This document shows positions 1 through 6,787 of a DNA stretch of 14,218 nt, piece after piece. The position numbers and the translations under genes were made by a program. Each line of letters starts with the position of its first letter. Within the stretch, counting starts at the first letter, position 1. The notes beneath the pieces are model-generated. The model did not search any database. It was not told the origin of the DNA and was given only the letters and a program-made list of their open reading frames with translations. The stretch comes from an uncultured Desulfobacterium sp. (GTDB lineage: Bacteria > Desulfobacterota > Desulfobacteria > Desulfobacterales > Desulfobacteraceae): positions 1 to 14,218 of the forward strand of contig CAKZLA010000486.1 of assembly GCA_937124525.1 (NCBI GenBank), written 5' to 3'.

Positions 1-198
1 TTGCCGGCCCCCTTAAGCCAAAGGGAAATCCAAATACTTCAAATGCTTGCCTGCGGTACCACCAATGTGGAAATCGCTCAATCTCTGAATATCAGTCCCC
101 ATACCGTAAAAAGTCATATCAACCATATTTTTAACAAACTTGGGGTGAACAGTCGAACCCAGGCCTCGGTCTGGGCCACTCAGCATAATTTTGTTTAA
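1..198 (+). CDS. LuxR-family HTH regulator, C-terminal part (5' end outside window)
   Basis: The 65 readable residues are a nearly complete LuxR/GerE DNA-binding domain: LSQREIQILQMLACGTTNVE is the first helix and turn, followed by IAQSLNISPHTVKSHINHIF as scaffold and recognition helices, and KLGVNSRTQASVWA as the fourth helix. In this family the domain sits at the C terminus of NarL/FixJ response regulators or of stand-alone LuxR proteins. The receiver or sensor part must lie upstream of the window. A TTG at base 1 is in frame but is probably not the true start, because an isolated HTH of this length is uncommon. The gene converges on nrdJ with about 85 bp between them. Its target genes cannot be told from this sequence. 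Confidence 0.85.
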   Translation: MPAPLSQREIQILQMLACGTTNVEIAQSLNISPHTVKSHINHIFNKLGVNSRTQASVWATQHNFV

Positions 199-283
199 CC
201 ATTAACTTCAGCTTGATGGACAAGTACCAGGACATTGACCAGAACCCATTGTGGAAATCCATCTGGAAACCGTATGATATCAT

Positions 284-2521
284 TCACCCGCATTTTGTAT
301 AACCGCATGAATGGCAGGTTTTACATCCCTCTTCAAAGGTTATGACTTGCCCGCATTCCGGGCATAGCTCGGATTTGAGGCTGTTTTCATACTGTTTTTT
401 CCCGTTTCCATTTCCCTTGGGCAGATATCTTTTTGCCAGCACCTTGGCAATGGCATCAGGAATGGAAAGAACCAGACCGCCTTCCTGAAACACCGCATGC
501 TCTCCGCTGATGCCCTTGAGCTGATTGATGACCTCCTCCACGTTGATGCCAGATCTGAAAGCAAGGGAGATCAGTCTGCCAATGGCTTCGGTCTTGGCCG
601 TGGTGGATTTTCCGCACTTTCCAATGATTGCGAAAAGCTCAAAGGGGCGGTTATTGTACTCGGACACCGACACATAGAGATTTCCCATGCCGGTCTTGAT
701 CATTTCGGTGAACCCTTCAAGGACATTGGGCCGGGCCTTACCCGCATGGAGAAAATCATCATCCGCCTTATGCTCTTTACCGAAAACCGAAAGCACCTGG
801 TTATCCTTGCTGCCGTCCCGGTATATGGTAACCCCCTTGCATTTAAGCTTAAAAGCCTGGTCATAGATAAACCTGACATCCTCTTCAGTGGCTTCATGGG
901 GCAGATTCACCGTTTTTGAAACAGCATTATCTGTGTACTTTTGAAACGCGGCCTGCATTTTTATATGATGTTCGGGTTTAATGTCATGGGCTGTAACAAA
1001 AACCTTTTGAAGATCAGAAGGCACATTGGGATTTCCTTTGACGGTGCCGTTTTCTGCAATTTCCCCCATTAAGGCATCACTGTAGAAATCTTTTTCAATG
1101 GCCAGGCGTTTAAAAATGGGGTTCACTTCAATCAACCGGTCGTTGTCCATCACCGTTCTCACATAACTCAATGCAAACGCAGGCTCAATACCGCTGGAAC
1201 AAGCGGCAATGATACTCAAGGTTCCTGTGGGGGCAATGGTTGTGGTGGTGGCATTGCGCAACTGCTGATCTTTTTCACCTTTAAAAATGCTCTGGTTAAA
1301 ATTGGGGAAAACACCCCGGACTTTTGCCAGATCACAAGAGGCTTTGTGGGATTCTTTTTGAACAAAGGACATGATTCTTTCGGCAAGTGCCAGTGCTTCT
1401 TCTGAGTCATAGGGGGTATCAAGCATGTAGAGCAAGTCTGCAAATCCCATGATTCCCAGACCTATTTTTCGATTTCCCTTGACCATTTCATTGATCTCAT
1501 CCATGGGATATTGGGACATATCTATGGTATTGTCCAGGAATCGGACAGCAAGATGGATGGTATCCCGAAGTTTTTCAAAATCTACTTCAGGTCTGTTTTT
1601 TGTTCCAGTGATAAATCGGGTAAGATTTATGGAACCAAGGTTACAGGCCTCCATGGGCAAAAGCGGTTGTTCTCCGCAGGGGTTGGTTGATTCAATTTCT
1701 CCGAGACCCGGAGTTGAATTAAACCGATTGATCTCATCTATAAATATTATGCCAGGATCTCCCGTCCCCCATGCCTGTTTTATCAGTTCATTGTAAACTG
1801 CAGCAGCACTTAGACGGGCGGTTTTTTCCCCTGAGTGCGGAGCAATGAGGTCATAATCTTCTTTTTGGGCCACGGCAGCCATGAATTGATCTGTCACGCC
1901 CACGGATATGTTAAAGTTGTTCAGCTCTTTTTTGTTATTTTTACAGGTGATAAAGGTCATGATATCCGGGTGATCCACCCGAAGGACAGCCATGTTCGCC
2001 CCTCTCCTGGTTCCGCCCTGTTTAATTTGTTCCGTTGCCGTATTAAAAATTTTCATAAAGGAGACAGGGCCGGATGCCACGCCACCGGTGGAACCGACCT
2101 TGCTGTTTGCAGGGCGCAGCCGGGAAAACGAAAACCCAGTCCCACCGCCTGATTTATGTATGGTTGCGGCATTTTTAACTGCGTCAAAAATACCGTCAAT
2201 GCTGTCTTCCACCGGTAGGACAAAACAGGCTGCCAGTTGCCCCAGGGACCTGCCCGCATTCATCAGGGTTGGAGAGTTGGGCAGGAACCTGAACTCGGCC
2301 ATCAGGCTGTAAAATAAATCCTCAAATTTTTGGACATCCGCTTTTTCATCATAATTTTTTTCAGCTTGGGCTATATGGCCAGCCACCCGCCTGAACATAT
2401 CTTCCGGTGATTCACATACATTTCCGGCTGTATCTTTTTTCAGATAACGCCTTTCCAGAACGGTTCTGGCATTTTCCGTCAAGAAATCTATTTGCTCTGT
2501 CTCGTTTTTTTCTCCACCCAT
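284..2521 (-). CDS. nrdJ: Adenosylcobalamin-dependent (class II) ribonucleotide reductase
   Basis: The enzyme reduces ribonucleotides to deoxyribonucleotides for DNA synthesis, using B12 as radical generator, so it works with or without oxygen. At 745 residues it has the usual size for single-chain class II enzymes. The active-site loop NPCGEQPLLPMEAC places the presumed thiyl cysteine at C282, with N280 and E284 as catalytic partners. C99 (in QLAACFVLP) and C293 are the expected redox pair; the 11-residue spacing from C282 to C293 fits the family. GGGTGFSFSRLRP (125-137) and the APTGTLSIIAACSSGIEPAF phosphate-binding region are also present. The C-terminal 26 residues carry six cysteines (720, 723, 733, 736, 739, 744) that resemble a zinc ribbon plus the swinging-arm thiols that re-reduce the active site. 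The ATG is preceded by an AAGGA about 9 nt upstream. Two NrdR-like boxes overlap the upstream promoter. Confidence 0.96.
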   Translation of the reverse strand: MGGEKNETEQIDFLTENARTVLERRYLKKDTAGNVCESPEDMFRRVAGHIAQAEKNYDEKADVQKFEDLFYSLMAEFRFLPNSPTLMNAGRSLGQLAACFVLPVEDSIDGIFDAVKNAATIHKSGGGTGFSFSRLRPANSKVGSTGGVASGPVSFMKIFNTATEQIKQGGTRRGANMAVLRVDHPDIMTFITCKNNKKELNNFNISVGVTDQFMAAVAQKEDYDLIAPHSGEKTARLSAAAVYNELIKQAWGTGDPGIIFIDEINRFNSTPGLGEIESTNPCGEQPLLPMEACNLGSINLTRFITGTKNRPEVDFEKLRDTIHLAVRFLDNTIDMSQYPMDEINEMVKGNRKIGLGIMGFADLLYMLDTPYDSEEALALAERIMSFVQKESHKASCDLAKVRGVFPNFNQSIFKGEKDQQLRNATTTTIAPTGTLSIIAACSSGIEPAFALSYVRTVMDNDRLIEVNPIFKRLAIEKDFYSDALMGEIAENGTVKGNPNVPSDLQKVFVTAHDIKPEHHIKMQAAFQKYTDNAVSKTVNLPHEATEEDVRFIYDQAFKLKCKGVTIYRDGSKDNQVLSVFGKEHKADDDFLHAGKARPNVLEGFTEMIKTGMGNLYVSVSEYNNRPFELFAIIGKCGKSTTAKTEAIGRLISLAFRSGINVEEVINQLKGISGEHAVFQEGGLVLSIPDAIAKVLAKRYLPKGNGNGKKQYENSLKSELCPECGQVITFEEGCKTCHSCGYTKCG

Positions 2522-2588
2522 TTACACAATCCTTCAGACTTATTGAAAATCTGGAACTTAAAATATTATTGATTATTATTGAGGGAGG

Positions 2589-2604
2589 GGACTATATATT
2601 GTTT
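2589..2604 (-). promoter_or_regulatory. NrdR box 1 (promoter-proximal)
   Basis: On the minus strand this reads AAACAATATATAGTCC. Its core CAATATATAG (2592-2601) fits the core of the NrdR consensus acaCwAtATaTwGtgt. It overlaps the proposed -10 hexamer of nrdJ. NrdR is the ATP/dATP-sensing repressor of ribonucleotide reductase genes in bacteria; its gene is not in this window. Confidence 0.75.
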
Positions 2605-2619
2605 TTTTAAAAAAGACAA
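2591..2619 (-). promoter_or_regulatory. Candidate sigma-70 promoter of nrdJ
   Basis: On the minus strand TTGTCT (2619-2614) and TATAGT (2596-2591) are separated by 17 bp. This would start transcription near 2584 and give a leader of roughly 60 nt. The -35 match is only fair. The placement between and under the two NrdR-like boxes supports it. Confidence 0.5.
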
Positions 2620-2635
2620 GCGCAATATATAGCTT
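2620..2635 (-). promoter_or_regulatory. NrdR box 2 (distal)
   Basis: This site carries a second CAATATATAG, at 2623-2632 on the plus strand; the motif is near-palindromic, so orientation matters little. It lies exactly 31 bp from the first core, about three helical turns, which is the tandem spacing known for NrdR sites. It sits just upstream of the proposed -35 element. Confidence 0.72.
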
Positions 2636-2696
2636 TTTAAAAGAATTAACCATCAAAGAACAAAATCGTCAGTCTTCACGAGCCAGGGCTCCAGTG

Positions 2697-2725
2697 CAAG
2701 ATTTTTACGACGAAAAAAATGGGAA
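2697..2725 (-). terminator. Possible weak terminator of the marR operon
   Basis: Downstream of the flavoprotein stop the minus strand reads GGGCGCATTCCC followed by ATTTTTTT. The stem is only three G-C pairs, so this is a weak candidate; only the T-run argues for it. Confidence 0.22.
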
Positions 2726-2746
2726 TGCGCCCTATGATCACGTCCT

Positions 2747-3388
2747 CTATTTATGAATAAGTTCCACCAATTCCAAGGCCCGGGACAGTTGTGCCCCGGC
2801 GGTTTTAATTCCGGCCTGATCCTCGTTTACACCAATGCGCACAGACGGTTCAAATACACCTTCTCCATGCTGGCTGCTCACAGTAGATGCCCCCATGGGA
2901 CTGATGGAAGAATGAACCGTTGCCGGTATCATATCCAGTGTCATAAAAGCAAATATGTGAGAAAGATGTGTTGTCTCCATCCCCCCGTGTCGCAACCAGG
3001 AAACACCGGCACTGATGCCGATTTTATTGCGTAATTTCCCACCGATAATATTCCCGAAAATAAACACCCGAAGGCGGTCAATAAATGTTGCCATCATCCC
3101 GCTGGTCCGCATGAAATACACGGGGCTGGCCAATACAATGATATCTGCAGTTTCTAATTTTTCATATATCTGCTGTGCATCATCATTAAGAGAACAATAT
3201 CTACCCGGCTTTTGTTTGGAAAGACAATAGTTGCAGTGAATGCAGTTTTTGATTTTCATGTCAGCAAGGCTTACGATATCAGTATCAAGCCCTTTTTCCG
3301 TAGCATTGTCCATAATGGTTGATAAAAAGGTATCCGTATTCCCTTGTTTTACAGGGCTTCCGGAAATTCCAATAATTTTAAAAGGCAT
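2747..3388 (-). CDS. NAD(P)H-dependent FMN reductase / iron-sulfur-flavoprotein-like
   Basis: The 213-residue protein has a flavodoxin-like fold of the NADPH-dependent FMN reductase group. IIGISGSPVKQGNTDTF (5-21) is the flavin-phosphate loop and ASPVYFMRTSGMMATFIDRL is the second flavin-contacting segment. Four cysteines at C49, C52, C55 and C65 form CX2CX2CX9C. This is close to the compact cluster motif of archaeal iron-sulfur flavoproteins, where the last gap is usually shorter, so a [4Fe-4S] cluster is possible but not certain. A soluble cytoplasmic redox role is expected; the substrate is unknown. The start codon lies 11 bp inside the end of the thioesterase gene and has AAGGAG at the right distance, so the two genes are translationally coupled behind marR. 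Confidence 0.85.
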   Translation of the reverse strand: MPFKIIGISGSPVKQGNTDTFLSTIMDNATEKGLDTDIVSLADMKIKNCIHCNYCLSKQKPGRYCSLNDDAQQIYEKLETADIIVLASPVYFMRTSGMMATFIDRLRVFIFGNIIGGKLRNKIGISAGVSWLRHGGMETTHLSHIFAFMTLDMIPATVHSSISPMGASTVSSQHGEGVFEPSVRIGVNEDQAGIKTAGAQLSRALELVELIHK

Positions 3389-3875
3389 GGGAGCTCCTTA
3401 TAAATTTTGATGGTAATTGATCCGCTCCAAGGTAATCAACGACATCATCAATGGTTTGTTTGTTCTGGGTAACCATCAGCTTTGATGTTCCGTGTGCCAG
3501 AATTTTGCCATCCTCATTGAACATTTGGGCTTCGGTAAGAAATAGGGTTTTCCCTGATTTGATTCTTTTACCGGTTACGGTAATCGTTTTATCAAGAACC
3601 GGGGCAAGAAGGTCTACTTTTAAATCAATGGTAATCAATCCTTGTTTTTCCTGTAAGTCACAGTAAGCAGACCAATAGGCAGCGGTGTCAATAAGGGAAG
3701 AAAATACGCCTCCATGGACCCCACCAAAAGGGTTCATGTGTTTTTCACTTATATGGGCGACCACTTTGGAATAACCGATATCCAATTCTGTTACCTGCAT
3801 TGATATGTGCTTGAAGAATGGGCCGTTATTTATATTTTTAAGAACGGAGTTTATATGTTCCGGGTTAAGTTTCAT
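3378..3875 (-). CDS. PaaI-family hotdog-fold thioesterase
   Basis: This 165-residue protein is of the size of single hotdog-domain acyl-CoA thioesterases. The family motif HMNPFGGVHGGVFSSLID spans residues 46-63. It contains the HGG turn (54-56) and D63, the position of the catalytic acid in PaaI-type enzymes. The following strands, with ITIDLKVDLLAPV and then KTLFLTEAQMF, give the usual hotdog sheet. PaaI-type enzymes hydrolyse aromatic or short acyl-CoA esters; the substrate here is unknown. The ATG has GGGAGA about 6 nt upstream. The gene follows marR by about 20 bp and overlaps the flavoprotein start, so the three form one operon. Co-occurrence with a MarR regulator suggests detoxification or aromatic-compound response, as an inference. 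Confidence 0.86.
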   Translation of the reverse strand: MKLNPEHINSVLKNINNGPFFKHISMQVTELDIGYSKVVAHISEKHMNPFGGVHGGVFSSLIDTAAYWSAYCDLQEKQGLITIDLKVDLLAPVLDKTITVTGKRIKSGKTLFLTEAQMFNEDGKILAHGTSKLMVTQNKQTIDDVVDYLGADQLPSKFIRSSHAF

Positions 3876-3896
3876 TATTTGTCTCCCATGATCAAA

Positions 3897-4331
3897 TTAA
3901 CCAACCTGATCAGATTCATTAATTCGGTCCAAACGACTGAGAAAATTTTGCATCTGACCCCATTCTTCCTGACTAAAACGATTTAAAAATTTCTGATTTG
4001 TTTCCTCAAAAAGCGCCAATATGTTGTCCCTGTGATTACGCGCATGGGGTGTAAGAAATATTCTTAAGGAACGTCGATCATCTTTGTGTGCTTTTCTCTC
4101 AATCCAACCCTCTTTTTCAAGCCGGTCAAGCAGACCTGTTGTCGTTGCTCTATCTTGTGACGTTTTATCGGCAAGCTCACTTGGTAACAAACCGTCTTCT
4201 TCCAAAATTGCCACCATCATAAAAAACTGTCCGTGGGTCAGTTTATAGTTTGAAATTTCTTTACGATACGCTTTTGTCACCTGGCGTACTGTTTTACCCA
4301 GTCGAAAGCACACACAATCTTTAAATACCAA
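3897..4331 (-). CDS. MarR-family transcriptional regulator
   Basis: This is a winged-helix repressor of MarR type. KLTHGQFFMMVAILEEDGLL is the first DNA-binding helix region, PSELADKTSQDRATTTGLLD is the helix-turn-helix, and KDDRRSLRIFLT is the wing with the hallmark DRRS. The C-terminal helices (LALFEETNQKFLNRF onwards) serve dimerisation. A longer frame opens at a TTG at 4343 but has no ribosome site. The TTG at 4331 has GGAGG five bases upstream (4341-4337) and is preferred, giving 144 residues. The gene heads the unit with the thioesterase and flavoprotein. MarR proteins often repress their own operon and respond to phenolic or acyl-CoA ligands; the ligand here is unknown. Confidence 0.9.
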   Translation of the reverse strand: MVFKDCVCFRLGKTVRQVTKAYRKEISNYKLTHGQFFMMVAILEEDGLLPSELADKTSQDRATTTGLLDRLEKEGWIERKAHKDDRRSLRIFLTPHARNHRDNILALFEETNQKFLNRFSQEEWGQMQNFLSRLDRINESDQVG

Positions 4332-4380
4332 AGGCTCCTCCAATTAACGGGTTGTGGAACTTTTTAACTGATTAACACGC

Positions 4381-4404
4381 ATATAGTTTAAATGCAAATT
4401 ATAT
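4381..4404. promoter_or_regulatory. Imperfect inverted repeat upstream of marR, candidate operator
   Basis: ATATAGTTT (4381-4389) and AAATTATAT (4396-4404) are inverted copies matching at 8 of 9 positions around a 6-nt centre. The site lies about 50 bp upstream of the preferred marR start, where a self-binding MarR dimer would be expected. AT-rich sequence can give such repeats by chance. Confidence 0.35.
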
Positions 4405-4527
4405 ATACATCACCCAAAAAGAATTTTTTGAATGAGGCCGGTCCAGATGGGCAAAACAAAGAACGCCCATTGCCCCGGGCATACATTCTGAATTGACAAT
4501 TTCAAGTTTGTAAGTTTCCAGCAGCAT
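4399..4527 (-). pseudogene. Truncated start of an Fe-S cluster protein gene (42-codon ORF)
   Basis: A 42-codon ORF begins with ATG at 4527 behind a strong CAAAGGAG (4540-4533) with normal spacing, so the translation start is good. The first 29 residues (MLLETYKLEIVNSECMPG, then AMGVLCFAHLD) resemble, from memory, the N terminus of a roughly 200-residue Fe-S cluster-binding protein family of anaerobes. That family begins MLLKxYRLEI and continues to a conserved HLDDDIS-like segment. Here the similarity stops after HLD, and 13 unrelated residues lead to TAA. I read this as a gene that lost its body by deletion. It lies 35 bp downstream of mntP on the same strand. A real small protein is the alternative. 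Confidence 0.45.
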
Positions 4528-4562
4528 AAAATCTCCTTTGATCTTAAACCTATGCGAATGTG

Positions 4563-5126
4563 TCAAAATATTTCCAGATGGGTACCCAGGATACGCAAGC
4601 CGATGACAAGCAGGATCACCCCGCCCGCCACCGTCATATGTTTCCCGAACAGCGTCCCCAGACGGGTGCCGATCTTGATGGATAGAAATGACATTACAGA
4701 TGTCACAATACCAATCATGATGCCAGGATACCAGATGCTGATATCAAGCATGGAAAGGCTCAACCCCACGGCCAGTGCATCAATACTGGTGGCCACGCTG
4801 AGCATGACCATGGTCATCCCCCGGGACGGATCACTGACGGGGGCATCAGTGGTATGATCCAGCCCCTCCTGAATCATTCTAACGCCCACAATTCCAAGCA
4901 AGGCCATTGCAATCCAATGGTCCACCGCCTTGAACTGCGATACAAAACCAATACCCATGAGCCAGCCAATGACGGGCATTAGAAACTGAAACAGACCAAA
5001 ATGAAACGACAACCTGAAAACCGCCCGTGCATCTTTCGCAAACCCGGCTGCCGCCGCTGCAAGGGAAACCGCCGATGCATCCATGGCAAGCCCCACGGCA
5101 ATAAGAATAATTTCTAAGAAACTCAC
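4563..5126 (-). CDS. mntP: Putative manganese efflux pump MntP
   Basis: The 187 residues match the MntP (former DUF204/YebN) family in length and pattern: two homologous halves of three membrane helices each. Each half carries a conserved acidic motif, here GLAMDAS (D16) and ATSIDALAVG (D116). These intramembrane aspartates are needed for Mn(II) export in the family. The start is the GTG at 5126, since MSFLEIILIAVGLAMDA lines up with the family N terminus. The nearest AGGAGG is 14 nt away, further than usual, and no in-frame ATG is closer. I could not recognise a yybP-ykoY manganese riboswitch in the 217 bp upstream, although MntP genes often have one. Confidence 0.92.
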   Translation of the reverse strand: MSFLEIILIAVGLAMDASAVSLAAAAAGFAKDARAVFRLSFHFGLFQFLMPVIGWLMGIGFVSQFKAVDHWIAMALLGIVGVRMIQEGLDHTTDAPVSDPSRGMTMVMLSVATSIDALAVGLSLSMLDISIWYPGIMIGIVTSVMSFLSIKIGTRLGTLFGKHMTVAGGVILLVIGLRILGTHLEIF

Positions 5127-5343
5127 GGTTAATATATTTTCCTCCTGGTCTGCCCCTTTAATACAAATAAAATGGGAATTATAATTTTCAACTTACGGCC
5201 AAGGAGCCCCCTAAAATTTTTCATTGCACTTTTTGGGCACCTTAATGCATAATTCATACTTAAAGATTCAGTTTTTTCTGGCCGGTTCTGCAAGAACTAT
5301 GGTCAGACGTGTGGTAAGATAGCATTTCAAAAAAAAGGAAACA

Positions 5344-5655
5344 ATGGTGATGCCATTAAATAAAACGGTATTATTCATCGGAATGCTGGCTTTTCTATTC
5401 TTTTTCACACCCGGTGCTTTTGCTGGAGATTTCTCAAATATTCCGGAAAAAGGCATGGTAACCATGCTGGACCTGGGGGCAAAGAAGTGTGTTCCCTGTA
5501 AAATGATGGCACCCATCATGGAAAAATTGGAAAAAGCATACAGGGGAAAAGCAAAGGTTGTCTTCATAGATGTATGGGAAAACCGATCTTATATGGGTTG
5601 CCCTGGGGATACTGGGGGTGGAAAAGTGTTCCATGTCCGGCAGCCTTCTTTATAA
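5344..5655 (+). pseudogene. Secreted thioredoxin-like gene, C-terminal half lost
   Basis: The frame opens with ATG behind AAGGAAA. It encodes a signal peptide (hydrophobic residues 8-22, likely cleavage after AFA27) and then half of a thioredoxin fold. The redox motif is KKCVPCK (C49, C52), followed by the helix MMAPIMEKLEKAYRGKAKVV and the strand VFIDVWEN ending at residue 80. A thioredoxin would continue with the cis-proline loop and two more strands. Instead about 23 unrelated residues run to a stop, while the CcdA-like sequence continues in another frame. The remaining part is unlikely to fold. Secreted thioredoxins of this type normally pair with a CcdA/DsbD electron carrier, which is what follows. 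Confidence 0.75.
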
Positions 5656-5962
5656 ATTAAACCTGAGGGGAATGCCCGGGGCCTTTTTTTTGGGACTTTT
5701 ATACGGTGTTCTTTCGGGTTCATGCACCTTTGGATTTATTGCCCCGATCCTGGCCATCATTACGGTTCAGGAAAAGATTATGACAGGAATCATTTTAATC
5801 ATTTTGTTTGCGGTGGGCCATTGCCTTCCCATTGCCGTTGCCGGAAGCTCAGCTGCTGCCGTGCAAAAAATGCTCAAGAACCGTATGTGGAACAATGCAG
5901 GTCAGTGGTTTAGGAAAATAGCCGGTTCAACCATTATCCTGTGGGGATCTATTTTGTTTTAA
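5570..5962 (+). pseudogene. CcdA/DsbD-type membrane electron carrier, N-terminal half lost
   Basis: Only the C-terminal half of a cytochrome c biogenesis (CcdA/DsbD transmembrane) protein remains, in +2 relative to the thioredoxin frame. GMPGAFFLGLLYGVLSGSCT then FGFIAPILAIITV contains the second conserved cysteine (C52 of the open frame; the usual GPCTF is SGSCTF here). It is followed by the helices GIILIILFAVGHCLPIAVAG and STIILWGSILF. The first half, with the SPC(V/T) cysteine needed to carry electrons across the membrane, is missing. No ribosome site precedes the ATG at 5570. A single deletion near 5585 that fused two adjacent genes out of frame explains both fragments. Confidence 0.75.
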
Positions 5963-6048
5963 CGCCTTTTTTTCAGGTATTTTAGAATTTAGAAAACGCT
6001 TCCCCCAGTGCCACACCATGATCATTAAAAAACAACAGGTGAAAACAC

Positions 6049-6729
6049 ATGAAAAACAATGCAGTTACCATCACCATTCCCAGTCAGGGGTCTGTGTCCG
6101 GTATTCTGGCCGGACCGGACCACCTTAACGAAAACAGTTCCACCGGCATCGTCTTTGCCCACGGCATGTCCAACGACATGCATCATCCCTCCCTCCAGGG
6201 GGTGGCCCAGGGCCTGGCCGATCTGGGATACATCACGCTTCGGTTTAATTTTCCTTACAAGGACAAGGGCCGGAAATCCGCTGATCCGGACCACCGACTT
6301 ATCGCCTGCTGGAAGGCGGCCCTGGATTATCTGATTCACCACAGCAGTCATGGGGTAGACACCGTGGTGGCGGCGGGAAAATCCCTTGGTGCACGCATGG
6401 CCTCCCTGGCCGCAGCCAGCGGGGAGATCGCCCCCCACCGCATCATCTTTCTGGGGTATCCCCTCCATGCACCCGGGCGGAAGGAAAGCCTCAGGGATGC
6501 ACATCTTCCCTCCATCACTGTTCCCATGCTCTTCTTTGAAGGCACCCGGGACCCCTTCTGCGACCTTGATCTCCTCTCCAGTGTTATTGACCGTCTGCCC
6601 GCACCCGTGGAGTTGGAGATCATCCAGGGTGGCGACCATGGATTCAATCTGCCCACATCTGATCCCCGGGAACCCACCGAGGTTCACCGCCAGATTGTAG
6701 AAAAATGCCACCAATGGCTGTGTCGGTAG
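6049..6729 (+). CDS. Alpha/beta hydrolase, KANL3/TEX30 (dienelactone-hydrolase-like) type
   Basis: The 226-residue cytoplasmic protein has the full catalytic triad of an alpha/beta hydrolase. The nucleophile is S112 in AAGKSLGARMAS, the acid D168 in EGTRDPF, and the histidine H197 in GGDHGFN. VFAHGMSNDMHHP (35-47) is the oxyanion-side loop, and LRFNFPYKDKGRK (64-76) with FLGYPLHAPGRKE are typical of the KANL3/TEX30 subgroup. Substrates in this group are mostly unknown. A long ORF on the opposite strand (6025-6714) is a shadow without recognisable domains. The ribosome site is weak (CAGGTG about 7 nt upstream). It stands alone, followed by a candidate terminator. Confidence 0.9.
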   Translation: MKNNAVTITIPSQGSVSGILAGPDHLNENSSTGIVFAHGMSNDMHHPSLQGVAQGLADLGYITLRFNFPYKDKGRKSADPDHRLIACWKAALDYLIHHSSHGVDTVVAAGKSLGARMASLAAASGEIAPHRIIFLGYPLHAPGRKESLRDAHLPSITVPMLFFEGTRDPFCDLDLLSSVIDRLPAPVELEIIQGGDHGFNLPTSDPREPTEVHRQIVEKCHQWLCR

Positions 6730-6744
6730 TCAATCACCGGGGGC

Positions 6745-6787
6745 TGGCCTGGAGCGCCAAAAACCACGCTTTTAGGGCCTTTTTTTC
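6745..6787 (+). terminator. Candidate Rho-independent terminator after the hydrolase
   Basis: GGCC and AGCG upstream pair with CGCT and GGCC downstream around an A-rich loop (CCAAAAACCA), and a run of seven T follows at 6780-6786. The stem has an internal mismatch, so it is moderate evidence only. Confidence 0.45.

Noticed and set aside
216..302. 28-codon plus-strand ORF after the LuxR gene, overlapping the 3' end of nrdJ
   Set aside because: There is no ribosome site, it overlaps a certain gene in the convergent direction, and no family is recognisable.
2680..2695. GAGCC-CT-GGCTC palindrome near 2680
   Set aside because: The loop is too short for a stable full stem and no T-run follows on either strand, so it is not called a terminator.
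5127..5343. Possible yybP-ykoY manganese riboswitch upstream of mntP
   Set aside because: The conserved riboswitch segments could not be found; only a TATAAT-like AT stretch near 5180 is visible. A covariance-model search would decide.
6025..6714. 229-codon ORF opposite the alpha/beta hydrolase
   Set aside because: The plus-strand frame has a complete catalytic triad and family motifs. The minus-strand frame has no domain, and its length follows from the GC-rich codons of the real gene.
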